Source: Pseudomonadota bacterium (lineage in GTDB: Bacteria; Pseudomonadota; Alphaproteobacteria; Rhizobiales; Xanthobacteraceae). Taken from it: a stretch of DNA of 47,884 nucleotides. The stretch covers positions 1 through 47,884 of the forward strand of contig JAEWIX010000039.1 in NCBI GenBank assembly GCA_023386885.1, written 5' to 3'. The notes under the pieces were generated by a model. That model was not told the DNA's origin. It did no database searches and worked only from the letters and a program-made list of their open reading frames with translations. Below are positions 1-8,286 of the stretch, piece after piece. The position numbers were made by a program, and so were the translations under genes. Numbering within the stretch: position 1 is the stretch's first letter; each line of letters begins with the position of its first letter.

Positions 1-53
1 AATCCTGCGGGGCGGGGGGTTCTTCCTCCCGCGCCTAAAAGGAGCGCCGCCGC

Positions 54-84
54 CCTTCGAGGCTCGCTTCGCTCGCACCTCAGG
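54..84. repeat. Dispersed intergenic repeat, single arm
   Basis: This 31-base stretch (CCTTCGAGGCTCGC at the left, GCACCTCAGG at the right) recurs identically at 4637-4667, where it is one arm of a larger inverted pair. It contains an internal GCTCGCTTCGCTCGC dyad. It lies downstream of the GNAT gene that ends at 108. The rest of bases 1-107 shows no gene. Confidence 0.75.
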
Positions 85-107
85 GTAACGGCTACCTTGT
101 CTTGTCG

Positions 108-743
108 CTAGTTCGTTGCCATCGCACGTCCATGCGCGCGCCATTCTGCGCACGGCGTCTCCAATGCGGGATCGAGCGATTTCTCGAAGCGCACCAGCCG
201 CCAATCGCTCGGCAGCGTCGCGAACGTGAAGCCGGCCTTGCGCGCCAGTGCCTGCATCGCGTCGTTGGAGCGCAGCGTGTCACCGAAGATCGTCGTTGCG
301 CCAAGTGCCATCGCGCGGCATTGCAGGTTGGACAGCAGCACCGTGCCGATGCCCTGCCCCTGCAAGCGATCATCGATCGACAGGCCGAACTCGACACGCG
401 CGGCGGCGATATCGAGCGCATAGCGCGCCTCGCCGACGATGCTGTCGACGCCGTCGGATTTCAGCGTCGCCAGCAACGAGAATGCGTTGCCGCCGCTATG
501 CAGGGTCTTTTCCAATTCGCCCGGTGGCAATTCGCCCACCGCCGCGAGAAAGCGGTTGTAGCGCGAGGTCACCGACAGTCCGTGGAAGTAATCCTGCAAG
601 GCCGTCGCGTCATCCGGTTCGACGAACCGCAATGTCATCACGCGACCGTCGCGCAGCCGCACGATATCGGGCTGTTGCGAGAGATCGCCAGGTCCAAGCA
701 GAGCGCCGACACGACGCAAGGTTTGCTGCAAGCTGGTTGCCAT
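108..743 (-). CDS. GNAT family N-acetyltransferase
   Basis: Predicted GCN5-related acetyltransferase of 211 aa, transferring an acetyl group from acetyl-CoA to an unidentified amine. The acetyl-CoA loop is visible as RLQGQGIGT at residues 126-134 (Q/R-x-x-G-x-G/A motif A), preceded by the typical strand VEFGLSID. A longer frame opens at 863, but its first 40 codons run into the palindromic repeat at 832-880, so the start MATSLQQ at 743 is preferred. The gene lies downstream of the DUF1127 gene on the same strand. The family is certain; the substrate is unknown. Confidence 0.85.
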   Translation of the reverse strand: MATSLQQTLRRVGALLGPGDLSQQPDIVRLRDGRVMTLRFVEPDDATALQDYFHGLSVTSRYNRFLAAVGELPPGELEKTLHSGGNAFSLLATLKSDGVDSIVGEARYALDIAAARVEFGLSIDDRLQGQGIGTVLLSNLQCRAMALGATTIFGDTLRSNDAMQALARKAGFTFATLPSDWRLVRFEKSLDPALETPCAEWRAHGRAMATN

Positions 744-831
744 AACGCTCTCCCGCGCCTCGGCGAAATCATCGGAGGCCAGCGCTCCAAAGTTGGCAGC
801 GCCGGCGCGTTCTCGCTGCTTATCCTTGATG

Positions 832-880
832 GAGCATGATCCGATCCGAAAACCGGCATCCACTTTTCGGGATCATGCTC
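832..880. repeat. TAGAGCATGATC-type palindromic element (copy 1)
   Basis: GAGCATGAT at 832-840 pairs with ATCATGCTC at 872-880, with an inner CCGAAAA / TTTTCGG pair. The same element occurs at 2680-2748, and a GTG variant occurs at 4551-4705. Read on the minus strand the element begins TAGAGCATGATC, and that TAG (882-880) is the stop codon of the DUF1127 gene. Confidence 0.85.
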
Positions 881-1083
881 TAAGCGCGCCAGAACGGCTT
901 TTCAGCCTCCGCCAGCATCTCGCTCCACGAAATTCCGACGTCATGAAGATCGCGCTCGGTCCAGTGTGTCAACTCGCGACGCTGGATCTGCCGGGTGCGC
1001 CACGTATGCAGCGTTTCGTTGAGGTGAGCGAGGAAGCCTTCCTCATGATGATTTGTCATTGCTTCGTGATTGCGGGTGGACAT
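880..1083 (-). CDS. DUF1127 domain small protein
   Basis: Small basic protein of 67 aa. Residues 28-56 carry the DUF1127 (YjiS-like) pattern: a Trp, a run of Arg, then L-x-x-W-x-x-R-D-L-x-D-V-G-I-S. Small DUF1127 proteins in alphaproteobacteria have been linked to RNA turnover and to phosphate or stress responses, but the role of this one is not known. The ATG at 1083 follows a good Shine-Dalgarno (GGAGATGG). It is divergent from the LysR gene at 1180, with about 96 bases of shared promoter region. The stop codon is the TAG that begins the adjacent palindromic element. Confidence 0.85.
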   Translation of the reverse strand: MSTRNHEAMTNHHEEGFLAHLNETLHTWRTRQIQRRELTHWTERDLHDVGISWSEMLAEAEKPFWRA

Positions 1084-1179
1084 TTTCCATCTCCAAATCT
1101 AGCTTCTTGGCGACAAATATCTGCCCGATGAGCCTCCCTGACAAACGACATGTTGTCCCGAAAAGCATGACATAAATTC

Positions 1180-2112
1180 ATGAATAAGGAACCAGCGCTC
1201 CATCTCCGGTTGCCATCCCTCAACGGCCTGCGGGCATTCGAGGCGGCGGCCCGGCACCTCTCCTTCACCACGGCGGCGGCCGAGTTGAACGTCACCCAGA
1301 CTGCTGTGAGCCATCAGATCCGGCGGCTGGAGCAGGAACTGGGGATCAAGCTGTTCGTGCGGCGCAACCGCACCATCGCGCTCACCACCGAGGCGCAGGA
1401 CTACCTCCCCCGCATCCGCGCCGCCTTCAACGATCTGCGGCTGGCCACCGCGCGGCTACGGCGGAAGGACAACGACCGGGTGCTGACGGTGAGCACGCTG
1501 GCCTCGCTGGCGGCCAAGTGGCTGCTGCCGCGCCTCGCCGCCTTTCAGGAATCGCATCCCGCCATCGACGTCCGCATCACCACCTCGACCGACCTGGTGG
1601 ATTTCAGCAGCGGCGACGTCGACGCCGCGATCCGCTACGGCCGGGGCAACTGGCCGGGCCTGCGCGCCGACTGGCTGATGGCGGACCGGATGTTCCCGGT
1701 CTGCAGTCCGACACTGCTGCGCGGCGAGCGACCGCTGCGGCGGCCGGAAGACCTGCGCGATCACGTCCTGCTGCACACCAGCGGCGCCTCGCGCGACGAC
1801 TGGCGGCTGTGGCTGACCGCCGCCGGGCTGCCCGCCGACCTGTCCGGCCACGGCGGACTGACCTTCGACCTGAATTTCGTCACGGTGCAGGCCGCGATCG
1901 ACGGCCACGGCGTCGCCATCGGCCGCACCTCCTATGTGCGCGACGATATCGCCAAGGGCCGCCTCGTCGTGCCGTTCGACATCACGCTGCCGCTCGACGC
2001 CGGATTCTATCTGGTATCGCCGGAGGACCGCGCCGACACGCCCAAGCTCGCGGTGTTTCGGGAATGGCTGCTGGACTCGATCCGCATCGCCGATCTGCCG
2101 AATCCCTTGTGA
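1180..2112 (+). CDS. LysR family transcriptional regulator, GcvA-like
   Basis: Protein of 310 aa with an N-terminal winged helix-turn-helix (about residues 9-70). The pattern LPSLNGLRAFEAAARHLSF followed by TAAAELNVTQTAVSHQI is typical of the GcvA / DsdC / AmpR branch. The effector-binding domain spans about residues 95-300. LysR regulators usually act on a divergent neighbour; here that is the DUF1127 gene at 1083. The ligand cannot be read from the sequence. The length is normal for the family and the frame is intact. Confidence 0.9.
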   Translation: MNKEPALHLRLPSLNGLRAFEAAARHLSFTTAAAELNVTQTAVSHQIRRLEQELGIKLFVRRNRTIALTTEAQDYLPRIRAAFNDLRLATARLRRKDNDRVLTVSTLASLAAKWLLPRLAAFQESHPAIDVRITTSTDLVDFSSGDVDAAIRYGRGNWPGLRADWLMADRMFPVCSPTLLRGERPLRRPEDLRDHVLLHTSGASRDDWRLWLTAAGLPADLSGHGGLTFDLNFVTVQAAIDGHGVAIGRTSYVRDDIAKGRLVVPFDITLPLDAGFYLVSPEDRADTPKLAVFREWLLDSIRIADLPNPL

Positions 2113-2197
2113 GCGGTTTGCTGGCCTCAGACGGCAGCCGCCCCTATCATCGCACATCCCCGCGCGCACTCGCCGCGCATGACGGAGAACAGACCCG

Positions 2198-2680
2198 ATG
2201 CAGGACCTCATCCTGATCGCCGCGCAGATCGCCGGCCATCTCACCGCGCGCCGGCAAACCATCGCGGTGGCGGAATCCTCCACCGGCGGGCTGATTTCAA
2301 CGGCGTTGCTGGCGGTGCCCGGCGCGTCGGCCTATTTCCTCGGCTCGGCGGTGGTCTACACCCGCGAGGCGCGGCGCATCCTGATGGACATTCCGGACGC
2401 CGACATGAAAGGCATCCGCTCGGCGTCGGAGATTTACGCGAAACTGCTGGCTACGCAGATTCGACAGCGTTTCAATTCGGATTGGGGCCTGTCGGAAACC
2501 GGCGCCAGCGGCCCCACCGGCAACCGCTACGGCGACGCCGCCGGCCATAGCTGCATCGCCGTCGCCGGCGCCAAGGCGCGCGCGATGACGCTGGAAACCG
2601 GCAGCACCGATCGCCTCGGCAACATGCACGCCTTCGCCAAGGCGGCGTTGAGCGAATTGCTGTTGGCGTTGTCGGATTAG
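2198..2680 (+). CDS. CinA C-terminal domain family protein, divergent
   Basis: 160-aa single-domain protein of the CinA C-terminal (PncC-like) family. AESSTGG at residues 25-31 matches the AESCTGG signature, and TGASGPTG at 101-108 matches the TGxAGPxGG loop. Classical members deamidate nicotinamide mononucleotide in pyridine nucleotide salvage. Here the lysine of the YSNEAK motif (Lys61 of E. coli PncC) is Arg59 in YTREAR, and the following region departs from the canonical GxVSE motif. NMN deamidase activity is therefore doubtful. The start is ATG 2198 behind GGAG; the stop TAG is also the first three bases of a palindromic repeat. Confidence 0.75.
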   Translation: MQDLILIAAQIAGHLTARRQTIAVAESSTGGLISTALLAVPGASAYFLGSAVVYTREARRILMDIPDADMKGIRSASEIYAKLLATQIRQRFNSDWGLSETGASGPTGNRYGDAAGHSCIAVAGAKARAMTLETGSTDRLGNMHAFAKAALSELLLALSD

Positions 2681-2748
2681 AGCATGATCCCGAAAAGTGG
2701 AAACTGGTTTGCGCTTCGCGGCCCTTCGGGTCGGTAAAAATCATGCTC
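2678..2748. repeat. TAGAGCATGATC-type palindromic element (copy 2)
   Basis: It begins TAGAGCATGATCCCGAAAAG and ends ATCATGCTC, giving a 9-bp outer stem (2680-2688 with 2740-2748). The interior contains GCGCTTCGCG and a GGCCC / GGGTC pair. The TAG at 2678-2680 is the stop codon of the cinA-like gene. Compare copy 1 at 832-880. Confidence 0.85.
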
Positions 2749-2766
2749 AAGCAAAAAATAAACGAC

Positions 2767-2799
2767 GAGTCTGATTCAACGCAGTTGAAACAGACTCTA
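2767..2799 (-). terminator. GAGTCTG hairpin with T-rich tail, end of vanZ-like gene
   Basis: GAGTCTG (2767-2773) pairs with CAGACTC (2791-2797), and the inner TTCAAC pairs with GTTGAA around a GCA loop. Only an A-A mismatch interrupts the stem. On the minus strand the hairpin is followed by the T-rich run TTTATTTTTTG, so it fits a rho-independent terminator for the vanZ-like gene. That gene's stop codon TAG is the outermost part of the element (TAGAGTCTG). Confidence 0.6.
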
Positions 2800-3159
2800 G
2801 GCTCGGCGTTGCGTCAGTCGCGCGAAGATTGATCCCGCACCGAGACCGATCAGGCCGCCCGCGATCTTGACGCTGGCATCGAACAGCCGCCCATGCCGCG
2901 ACGGCTCGAGCAACTGAAGGGATTCGAGCAGGATCGCCGTGCCGATCACCACGATGGCCGCCAGCACGATATGACGCGGATAGGCAGCTGCAAACAGCAC
3001 ACCCACCACCGCAAACGCCACCAGCCGTTCGAGCTGCGGCGAAACGCCAGTCACCGGCCGCACGCCAATCGGGCCGACGGTGACAAACGCGATATAGGCA
3101 AGGCACAACCAGGCCATGATGCGCGTGAAACGCCGAACGGCGATGCTCTGGAAATCCAT
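2797..3159 (-). CDS. VanZ-like small membrane protein
   Basis: 120-aa hydrophobic protein with about four membrane segments. The C-terminal half shows the VanZ-like signature: a Glu-Ser-Leu-Gln in the third helix (LLESLQ), then a Pro-x-Arg-His-Gly-Arg-x-x-Asp loop, then a Gly-rich last helix (GGLIGLGAG). VanZ-like proteins are poorly understood; the founding member alters teicoplanin susceptibility. A longer frame reaches 3252, but MDFQSIAV at 3159 gives a normal family N-terminus and is preferred, although no strong ribosome site is seen for either. The gene is isolated between convergent and divergent neighbours. Confidence 0.65.
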   Translation of the reverse strand: MDFQSIAVRRFTRIMAWLCLAYIAFVTVGPIGVRPVTGVSPQLERLVAFAVVGVLFAAAYPRHIVLAAIVVIGTAILLESLQLLEPSRHGRLFDASVKIAGGLIGLGAGSIFARLTQRRA

Positions 3160-3426
3160 ATCCCGATCTATCTGAAAGGAGCGGTGCGACGGCAACGATG
3201 CCGCGCTTGTTATGACGCGCCATGCCGGCTTTGCAACCGCGGCTCCCCTCACTTCCGCGTCATCCGCGCCGCATCATCCTGCGCCATGCGACGTTAACCA
3301 CAACGACGCACGGCCGCCGCAGCAATGCAGCCCCGCATCGCGATGGCCGATTTTGGGTCGCGCGTCCCGCACAAGCGGGTTACCATCGGCGCAGTCCCAT
3401 TGTCGCAACATCAGGCCGCTTCATCC

Positions 3427-4551
3427 ATGCCGATCGATCCCATTGCCCTGTCGCGCGAGTTGATCGCGTTCAACACCGTCAACCCGCCCGGCCAGGAGTT
3501 GGCCTGCATCCGACATCTCGAACGCATTCTTGCCGATGCCGGGCTGGAAACATCGATCCAGCAATTCGCGCCGGATCGCGCCAACCTCATTGCGCGTGTC
3601 AGCGGCAAGAACGCGAAGCCGCCGCTGTGCTTCACCGGCCACGTCGACACCGTGCCGCTCGGCAACGCGCCGTGGAGCGTCGATCCGTTCGCCGGCGAAA
3701 TCATCGACGGCAAATTGTACGGCCGCGGCAGCACCGATATGAAATGCGGCGTCGCAGCTTTCGTCGCTGCGGTGTGCAATACGGCAGATCAACTCAAGGG
3801 CAGCGGCGGCGTGATGCTGGCGATCACCGCCGGCGAGGAGATCGGCTGCGAAGGTGCGTTCGAAATGGCCAGGGCCGGTACTCTCGGCAAGGCCGGCGCG
3901 CTGGTGGTGGCGGAGCCGACGTCCAACGTTGCGGTCGTCGGCCACAAGGGCGCGCTGTGGCTTAAGCTGATCACCAAGGGCGTTACCGCGCACGGTTCGA
4001 TGCCGCATCTCGGCGTCAACGCCGCCTACAAGGCCGCGCGCGTCATCGCCTTGCTGGAGAAATTCGAATTCAACGTCGCGCCGCATCCGCATCTCGGCCC
4101 GCCGACGCTCAACGTCGGCACCGTCCATGCCGGGCTCAACACCAATTCGGTGCCGGACCGCGCCGAGATCGGTCTCGATATCCGCAGCATCCCGGCGCTG
4201 CCGCACGAGCGTATCAAGGAGCAACTCGCCGCCGAACTCGGCGACGACGTCGAGATCGAAACCATCGTCGATGTCGGTGCGGTGTGGAGCGAGCCCACGA
4301 CGCCGTGGATCAAGCATGTGGTGAAAAGCGCCGAGGACGCGCTCGGTGAAAGTTTCGGCACAGCGCCACGTACCGCGCCCTATTTCACCGATGCCTCGGT
4401 GCTGACGCCTGCGCTCGGCAATCCGCCGACCATCATCCTCGGGCCAGGCGAAGCCGGCAAGGCGCACCAGACCGACGAATATTGCACGGTCGACCTGATC
4501 CACCAGGCCACCGGCATCTACGCCAAGCTGGCGGCGGATTGGGTGCGTTAG
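3427..4551 (+). CDS. M20 family deacylase (ArgE/DapE-like)
   Basis: 374-aa zinc-dependent M20 peptidase-family amidohydrolase, of the group annotated acetylornithine deacetylase or succinyl-diaminopimelate desuccinylase. Metal and catalytic residues are visible: His72 and Asp74 in GHVDTVP, the bridging Asp104 in GRGSTDMK, the Glu137-Glu138 pair in AGEEIG, and His347 near the C-terminus in GKAHQTDEY. The dimerisation domain lies about residues 165-280. It would act in the cytoplasm, probably in arginine or lysine synthesis. A frame opens upstream at 3325, but MPIDPIALSREL at 3427 matches the family N-terminus. The stop TAG coincides with the start of a repeat. ArgE versus DapE cannot be decided here. 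Confidence 0.8.
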   Translation: MPIDPIALSRELIAFNTVNPPGQELACIRHLERILADAGLETSIQQFAPDRANLIARVSGKNAKPPLCFTGHVDTVPLGNAPWSVDPFAGEIIDGKLYGRGSTDMKCGVAAFVAAVCNTADQLKGSGGVMLAITAGEEIGCEGAFEMARAGTLGKAGALVVAEPTSNVAVVGHKGALWLKLITKGVTAHGSMPHLGVNAAYKAARVIALLEKFEFNVAPHPHLGPPTLNVGTVHAGLNTNSVPDRAEIGLDIRSIPALPHERIKEQLAAELGDDVEIETIVDVGAVWSEPTTPWIKHVVKSAEDALGESFGTAPRTAPYFTDASVLTPALGNPPTIILGPGEAGKAHQTDEYCTVDLIHQATGIYAKLAADWVR

Positions 4552-4706
4552 AGCGTGATTTTCCGAGGTTGAGTCTGAGGCCATCACCCTGAGGTGCTGG
4601 CGCGTAGCGCCAGCCTCGAAGGGCGACGGCCGCGATCCTTCGAGGCTCGCTTCGCTCGCACCTCAGGATGACAACACGCGCTTCAATTCAAGACGATCAC
4701 GCTCTA
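4549..4706. repeat. Composite palindromic element between argE/dapE-like and ghrA-like genes
   Basis: The outer arms TAGAGCGTGAT (from 4549) and ATCACGCTCTA (to 4706) are exact reverse complements. Inside is a second inverted pair: CCTGAGGTGC...CCTCGAAGGG (4588-4623) and CCTTCGAGGC...GCACCTCAGG (4637-4667), the latter identical to 54-84. The TAG at the left end is the stop of the M20 gene, and the TAG at the right end (minus strand) is the stop of the ghrA-like gene. The element fills the whole convergent intergenic space and may end transcription from both sides. Confidence 0.85.
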
Positions 4707-5669
4707 GTAACCGCGCGTCACGTCCACGACGTTCTGCAGCGGCGCGCCAGCCTCGAAGCGCCCGATCTGATCCGCGACATAGGCCGAAATCGCATCGGGA
4801 TCGGTGTCGGCGGCATTGTGCGGCGTGATCACCACGCGCGGATGCGACCACAACGGACTGTCTACCGGCAACGGCTCGGTCTCGAACACGTCGAGCGTCG
4901 CCGCGCGAAGCGTGCCGTCGTCGAGACAGGAGAGAATATCCGCCTCGACCTGCAAACCGCCGCGCCCCGCATTGATAAGCACCGGGCCGCCGAGCGGCGA
5001 GTTACGCGCAAGCCTTTCGAACAACCGCCGGCTCAGAATGTGCCGCGTGTCCGATGTCAGCGGCAGCAGGCACACCAGAATGTGGGTCTTTGCCAGAAAC
5101 GACGCGAGGCCGTCGCGACCATTGAAGCATTCGACACCGTCGATGGTCTTGGCGCTGTTGCTCCACCCAACGACGCTAAAGCCGATGCGCCGCAACACGG
5201 CGGCCGCGTCGCGGCCTAGCGTACCAAGCCCCATGATTCCGACGGTCACCGCACCGGCGGCCCATTGCGCGCCGGGCTGCCACAACTTGCGCGACTGATT
5301 GTCGCGCAACGCGAGCTGCTGGCGGTGATGCATCAGCACATGCAAAACGACATACTCGGTCATGCGGCCGGTGAGATCGTCCACCGCGACGCGTACCACC
5401 GGCACCTTCGGCAGGCTCGGATCCGCCATCAAGGCATCGACACCGGCGCCGAGATTGAAAATGACCCGCAAATTGCGAAATGCCGCCAGCACACCCGCCG
5501 GCGGCTTCCACACCGCGGCATAATGCACCTCGTCCGGATCGTCGATCCGCTCCGGCAACAGCACCACCTTGCGTCCGTTGCCGACGGCATTGAACCGCTC
5601 GATCCAGCGCTGCGGCGACCAGTTGTCCGCACCACCCTGAATCGACAGTACGAGAGTGCCTTTGCTCAT
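4704..5669 (-). CDS. ghrA: Glyoxylate/hydroxypyruvate reductase A-type D-2-hydroxyacid dehydrogenase
   Basis: 321-aa NAD(P)H-dependent reductase of the D-isomer 2-hydroxyacid dehydrogenase family. The nucleotide fold shows GLGTLG at 147-152. The catalytic set is Arg236 (NAGRGG), Glu265 (FETEPLP) and His284 (TPHNAA). The N-terminal PPAGVL and FNLGAGVDAL segments are typical of the GhrA branch. Likely role: cytoplasmic reduction of glyoxylate to glycolate or hydroxypyruvate to D-glycerate. The start at 5669 is the only good one. The gene stands alone, convergent with the M20 gene, and its TAG stop lies in the shared palindromic element. Confidence 0.85.
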   Translation of the reverse strand: MSKGTLVLSIQGGADNWSPQRWIERFNAVGNGRKVVLLPERIDDPDEVHYAAVWKPPAGVLAAFRNLRVIFNLGAGVDALMADPSLPKVPVVRVAVDDLTGRMTEYVVLHVLMHHRQQLALRDNQSRKLWQPGAQWAAGAVTVGIMGLGTLGRDAAAVLRRIGFSVVGWSNSAKTIDGVECFNGRDGLASFLAKTHILVCLLPLTSDTRHILSRRLFERLARNSPLGGPVLINAGRGGLQVEADILSCLDDGTLRAATLDVFETEPLPVDSPLWSHPRVVITPHNAADTDPDAISAYVADQIGRFEAGAPLQNVVDVTRGY

Positions 5670-5894
5670 GCGCGCGCCATTGTCTGTTCAAGGTGATTTG
5701 GTGACCAGCGGGAACTTGCGTGTGCTGCAACGCCAACACCGCAAGAAATTGCAAACTAGCTCTTGCAAATAGGCTACCGCAAGCCGACGCTGTTGTGGCA
5801 CGATGGGCTCTCGCGCTTCACACGGATGCGCGACACATCGACAACCGCGCCGCTGCCGCGTCATCAACGGAGGCGGGGCAAGGACATCCGGATC

Positions 5895-6380
5895 GTGATC
5901 AAGGCTTCCGATATTCTGATTGCCAGACGCGCCGATATCAAGGCGCGCGCCGACTTCCCCACCTGGCGAATGATGGCCAAGCTCAATGCGGCCAGTTCGC
6001 TGTCGAGCGAAGCGCAGGCTTTTCTGGCGGAATACGAGAAGCGGTTGAGCGACATGGGCGAGGCCGAGGCGGCCGAGGCAACCATTCAGGCGATCTATCG
6101 CAGTTACTATGCCGAAATGGGCGGCGCCGGCGCCGCGCCCGACGCCAGCATCGCTCATCCGAAGAAAGGCACGGCTCCGCCCGCGGATCCGGCGAGCCTC
6201 CAGCACGCCGCGACCGAAGTGCCTCCGGACAACGTCATTGCCTTGCAGCAGGCGCGCCGCGCACAAGCCAAGCAAGCCAAGCCTGCAAAAGCAGCTCCGG
6301 CCCAGAAGCCACGGATGCCGGTGGCGCTGATCTTCATTTGCCTGATCGTCATCACGGTCGGCCTGCGCTACCTGCTCTGA
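5895..6380 (+). CDS. Hypothetical protein with C-terminal membrane anchor
   Basis: No family recognised. The cytoplasmic part begins with a helical segment (FPTWRMMAKLNAAS, then a long Glu/Ala-rich helix), passes through an Ala/Pro/Lys-rich linker (KQAKPAKAAPAQKP), and ends in a single hydrophobic helix (VALIFICLIVITVGLRYLL), so it is probably a tail-anchored membrane protein. The frame is open from a TTG at 5763. The GTG at 5895 is preferred because AAGGA stands about 11 bases upstream and the protein then starts VIKASDILIARRADIK; an ATG at 5826 is the alternative. It precedes the acyl-CoA synthetase gene on the same strand by about 157 bases. Confidence 0.55.
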   Translation: MIKASDILIARRADIKARADFPTWRMMAKLNAASSLSSEAQAFLAEYEKRLSDMGEAEAAEATIQAIYRSYYAEMGGAGAAPDASIAHPKKGTAPPADPASLQHAATEVPPDNVIALQQARRAQAKQAKPAKAAPAQKPRMPVALIFICLIVITVGLRYLL

Positions 6381-6537
6381 GCACCACCACCTGAAAGCGA
6401 CCTGACTGCCGCGCCCGTTGCGCGGCTGGAGTATCACGACATTCCCCCTTCACATTTTCGGCGCGCGGGCGGACGATGACATCGCCTGTGCACTCGAACG
6501 CACGACGACACCGCGACACGATAAGGACGAGACGACG

Positions 6538-8142
6538 ATGGGCTGGTCGAACATTTCCCTTCCCGCCATGCAGATCGAGGCACATTTCGGCGACCGGCTG
6601 GTGCCACTTTTCCGCGAGCGACCGCGCAGCGTCTGGGAGATGATCGAGGCCGCCGGGCGGCGCAACCCGGACGGCGAAGCTCTGGTATTCGGCGACGAGC
6701 GGTTGACCTGGCGCAAGACGGTGCGGCGATCTTCCGCCATTGCCGCCGGCCTCAAGAGCCTCGGCCTGCAACCGGGCGACCGCCTCGCCGTCCTGATCGG
6801 CAACCGCACCGAATTCGTGCTGACGCTTTACGCGGCCGCGCAACTCGGCCTGATCGCGGTGCTGCTCTCAACACGACTGCAAAAGCCGGAAGTCGCCTAC
6901 ATGCTGACCGACTGCGGCGCGTCGGCGATCGTCTACGATGCCGTGCTGGCCGACCGCCTGCCGGACGCCAGCGACGTGCCCGGCCTGCGCCATCGCATCG
7001 TGGTCGGCGATAGGGCCGGAGCGACCACGCTGGCGCAACTCGCTACGCAGCCGCCGCTCGTCGCCGCCGCGCCGGTGTCCGAAGACGACACCGCGATGAT
7101 CATGTACACCTCCGGCACCACCGGCCGCCCCAAAGGCGCGATGCTGTCGCACGGCAACATCATCCACTCGTCGATGATCTACGAGGCGTGCATGGATCTG
7201 ACGCCGGCCGACCGCTCCATCGCCGCGGTGCCGTTGGCTCACGTCACCGGCGTCATCGCCAACGTCACGGCGATGGCGCGCTGCGCCGGCGCCTTGATCA
7301 TCGTCGCCGAATTCAAGGCCGCCGAATATCTGCGCATCGCGGCGCGCGAGCGCGTGACGCAGACCATCATGGTGCCGGCGATGTATAACCTTTGCCTGCT
7401 GCAAGCCGATTTCGACACTCACGATTTGTCGTCATGGCGGATCGGCGGCTACGGCGGCGCGCCGATGCCGATCTCCACGATCGAAAAGCTCGCGCAGAAA
7501 ATTCCCGGCCTGAAACTGATCAACGCCTATGGCGCGACTGAAACCACGTCGCCTTCGACCATCATGCCACCGGCCTTCACCGCGACGCATATCGACAGCG
7601 TCGGCCTAAGCTGCCCCGGCGCCACCATCGTGGTGATGGATGATGCCGGGCGCGAGGTGCCGCGCGGCGATGTCGGCGAATTGTGGATTCACGGCGGCTC
7701 GGTCATCAAAGGCTACTGGAATAAGCCGGATGCCACAGCCGAGAGTTTCACCGGCGGCTTCTGGCATTCCGGCGATCTCGGCTCCATCGACGAACAGGGC
7801 TTCGTGCGCGTGTTCGATCGCAAGAAGGACATGATCAATCGCGGCGGCCACAAGATTTATTCCGCAGAAGTGGAATCGGTTCTCGCCGCTCACGACGACG
7901 TGGTGGAAAGCGCGATCATCGCGAAGCCCTGCCCGGTGCTGGGCGAGCGCGTTCACGCCGTCGTCGTGACCCGCAATCCTGCGCTCGACGTAGCAGAACT
8001 GCGCGCCTGGTGCGCGACGAGGCTGTCCGACTACAAGGTGCCGGAAACCGTCACCGTGAGCACCGATCCGCTGCCACGCAACGCCAACGGCAAGGTGCTG
8101 AAAAAGCAATTGCGCGAGGTGCTGCTGCGCGAGATTGCGTAA
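6538..8142 (+). CDS. AMP-binding acyl-CoA synthetase / ligase
   Basis: 534-aa class I adenylate-forming enzyme, predicted to activate a carboxylic acid through an acyl-AMP and ligate it to CoA. The P-loop YTSGTTGRPKG is at residues 190-200. YGATETTS sits near 331, the hinge region HSGDLGSIDEQG is followed by DRKKDMINRGGHKI, and the catalytic lysine motif NGKVLKK is near 517. Chain-length or aromatic preference cannot be read. MGWSNISL at 6538 is chosen because AAGGACGAG precedes it; the 40 earlier codons (from 6418) look non-coding. REP-like hairpins follow the gene. Confidence 0.88.
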   Translation: MGWSNISLPAMQIEAHFGDRLVPLFRERPRSVWEMIEAAGRRNPDGEALVFGDERLTWRKTVRRSSAIAAGLKSLGLQPGDRLAVLIGNRTEFVLTLYAAAQLGLIAVLLSTRLQKPEVAYMLTDCGASAIVYDAVLADRLPDASDVPGLRHRIVVGDRAGATTLAQLATQPPLVAAAPVSEDDTAMIMYTSGTTGRPKGAMLSHGNIIHSSMIYEACMDLTPADRSIAAVPLAHVTGVIANVTAMARCAGALIIVAEFKAAEYLRIAARERVTQTIMVPAMYNLCLLQADFDTHDLSSWRIGGYGGAPMPISTIEKLAQKIPGLKLINAYGATETTSPSTIMPPAFTATHIDSVGLSCPGATIVVMDDAGREVPRGDVGELWIHGGSVIKGYWNKPDATAESFTGGFWHSGDLGSIDEQGFVRVFDRKKDMINRGGHKIYSAEVESVLAAHDDVVESAIIAKPCPVLGERVHAVVVTRNPALDVAELRAWCATRLSDYKVPETVTVSTDPLPRNANGKVLKKQLREVLLREIA

Positions 8143-8153
8143 GGTGCGCAACA

Positions 8154-8244
8154 ACGTCATGGCCGGATTTATTCCGGCCATCCATGTCTTGCTTGCTGAC
8201 GTGTTTTTAAGACGTGGATGGCCGGGACAAGCCCGGCCATGACG
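8154..8244. repeat. Paired REP-like hairpins (copy 1)
   Basis: Two hairpins stand in opposite orientation. ATGGCCGGA / TCCGGCCAT is at 8159-8181, and ATGGCCGGG / CCCGGCCAT is at 8218-8240. They are flanked by CGTC and GACG and joined by a TGTC...GACG spacer, so the whole unit is itself an inverted repeat. The same architecture recurs at 28566-28655, and a single hairpin is at 25303-25331. It lies between convergent genes and may act as a transcription end or mRNA stabiliser. Confidence 0.85.
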
Positions 8245-8286
8245 GAAACACTAACGTCATTGCAATGACGGAACCGTCTTCTCGTC

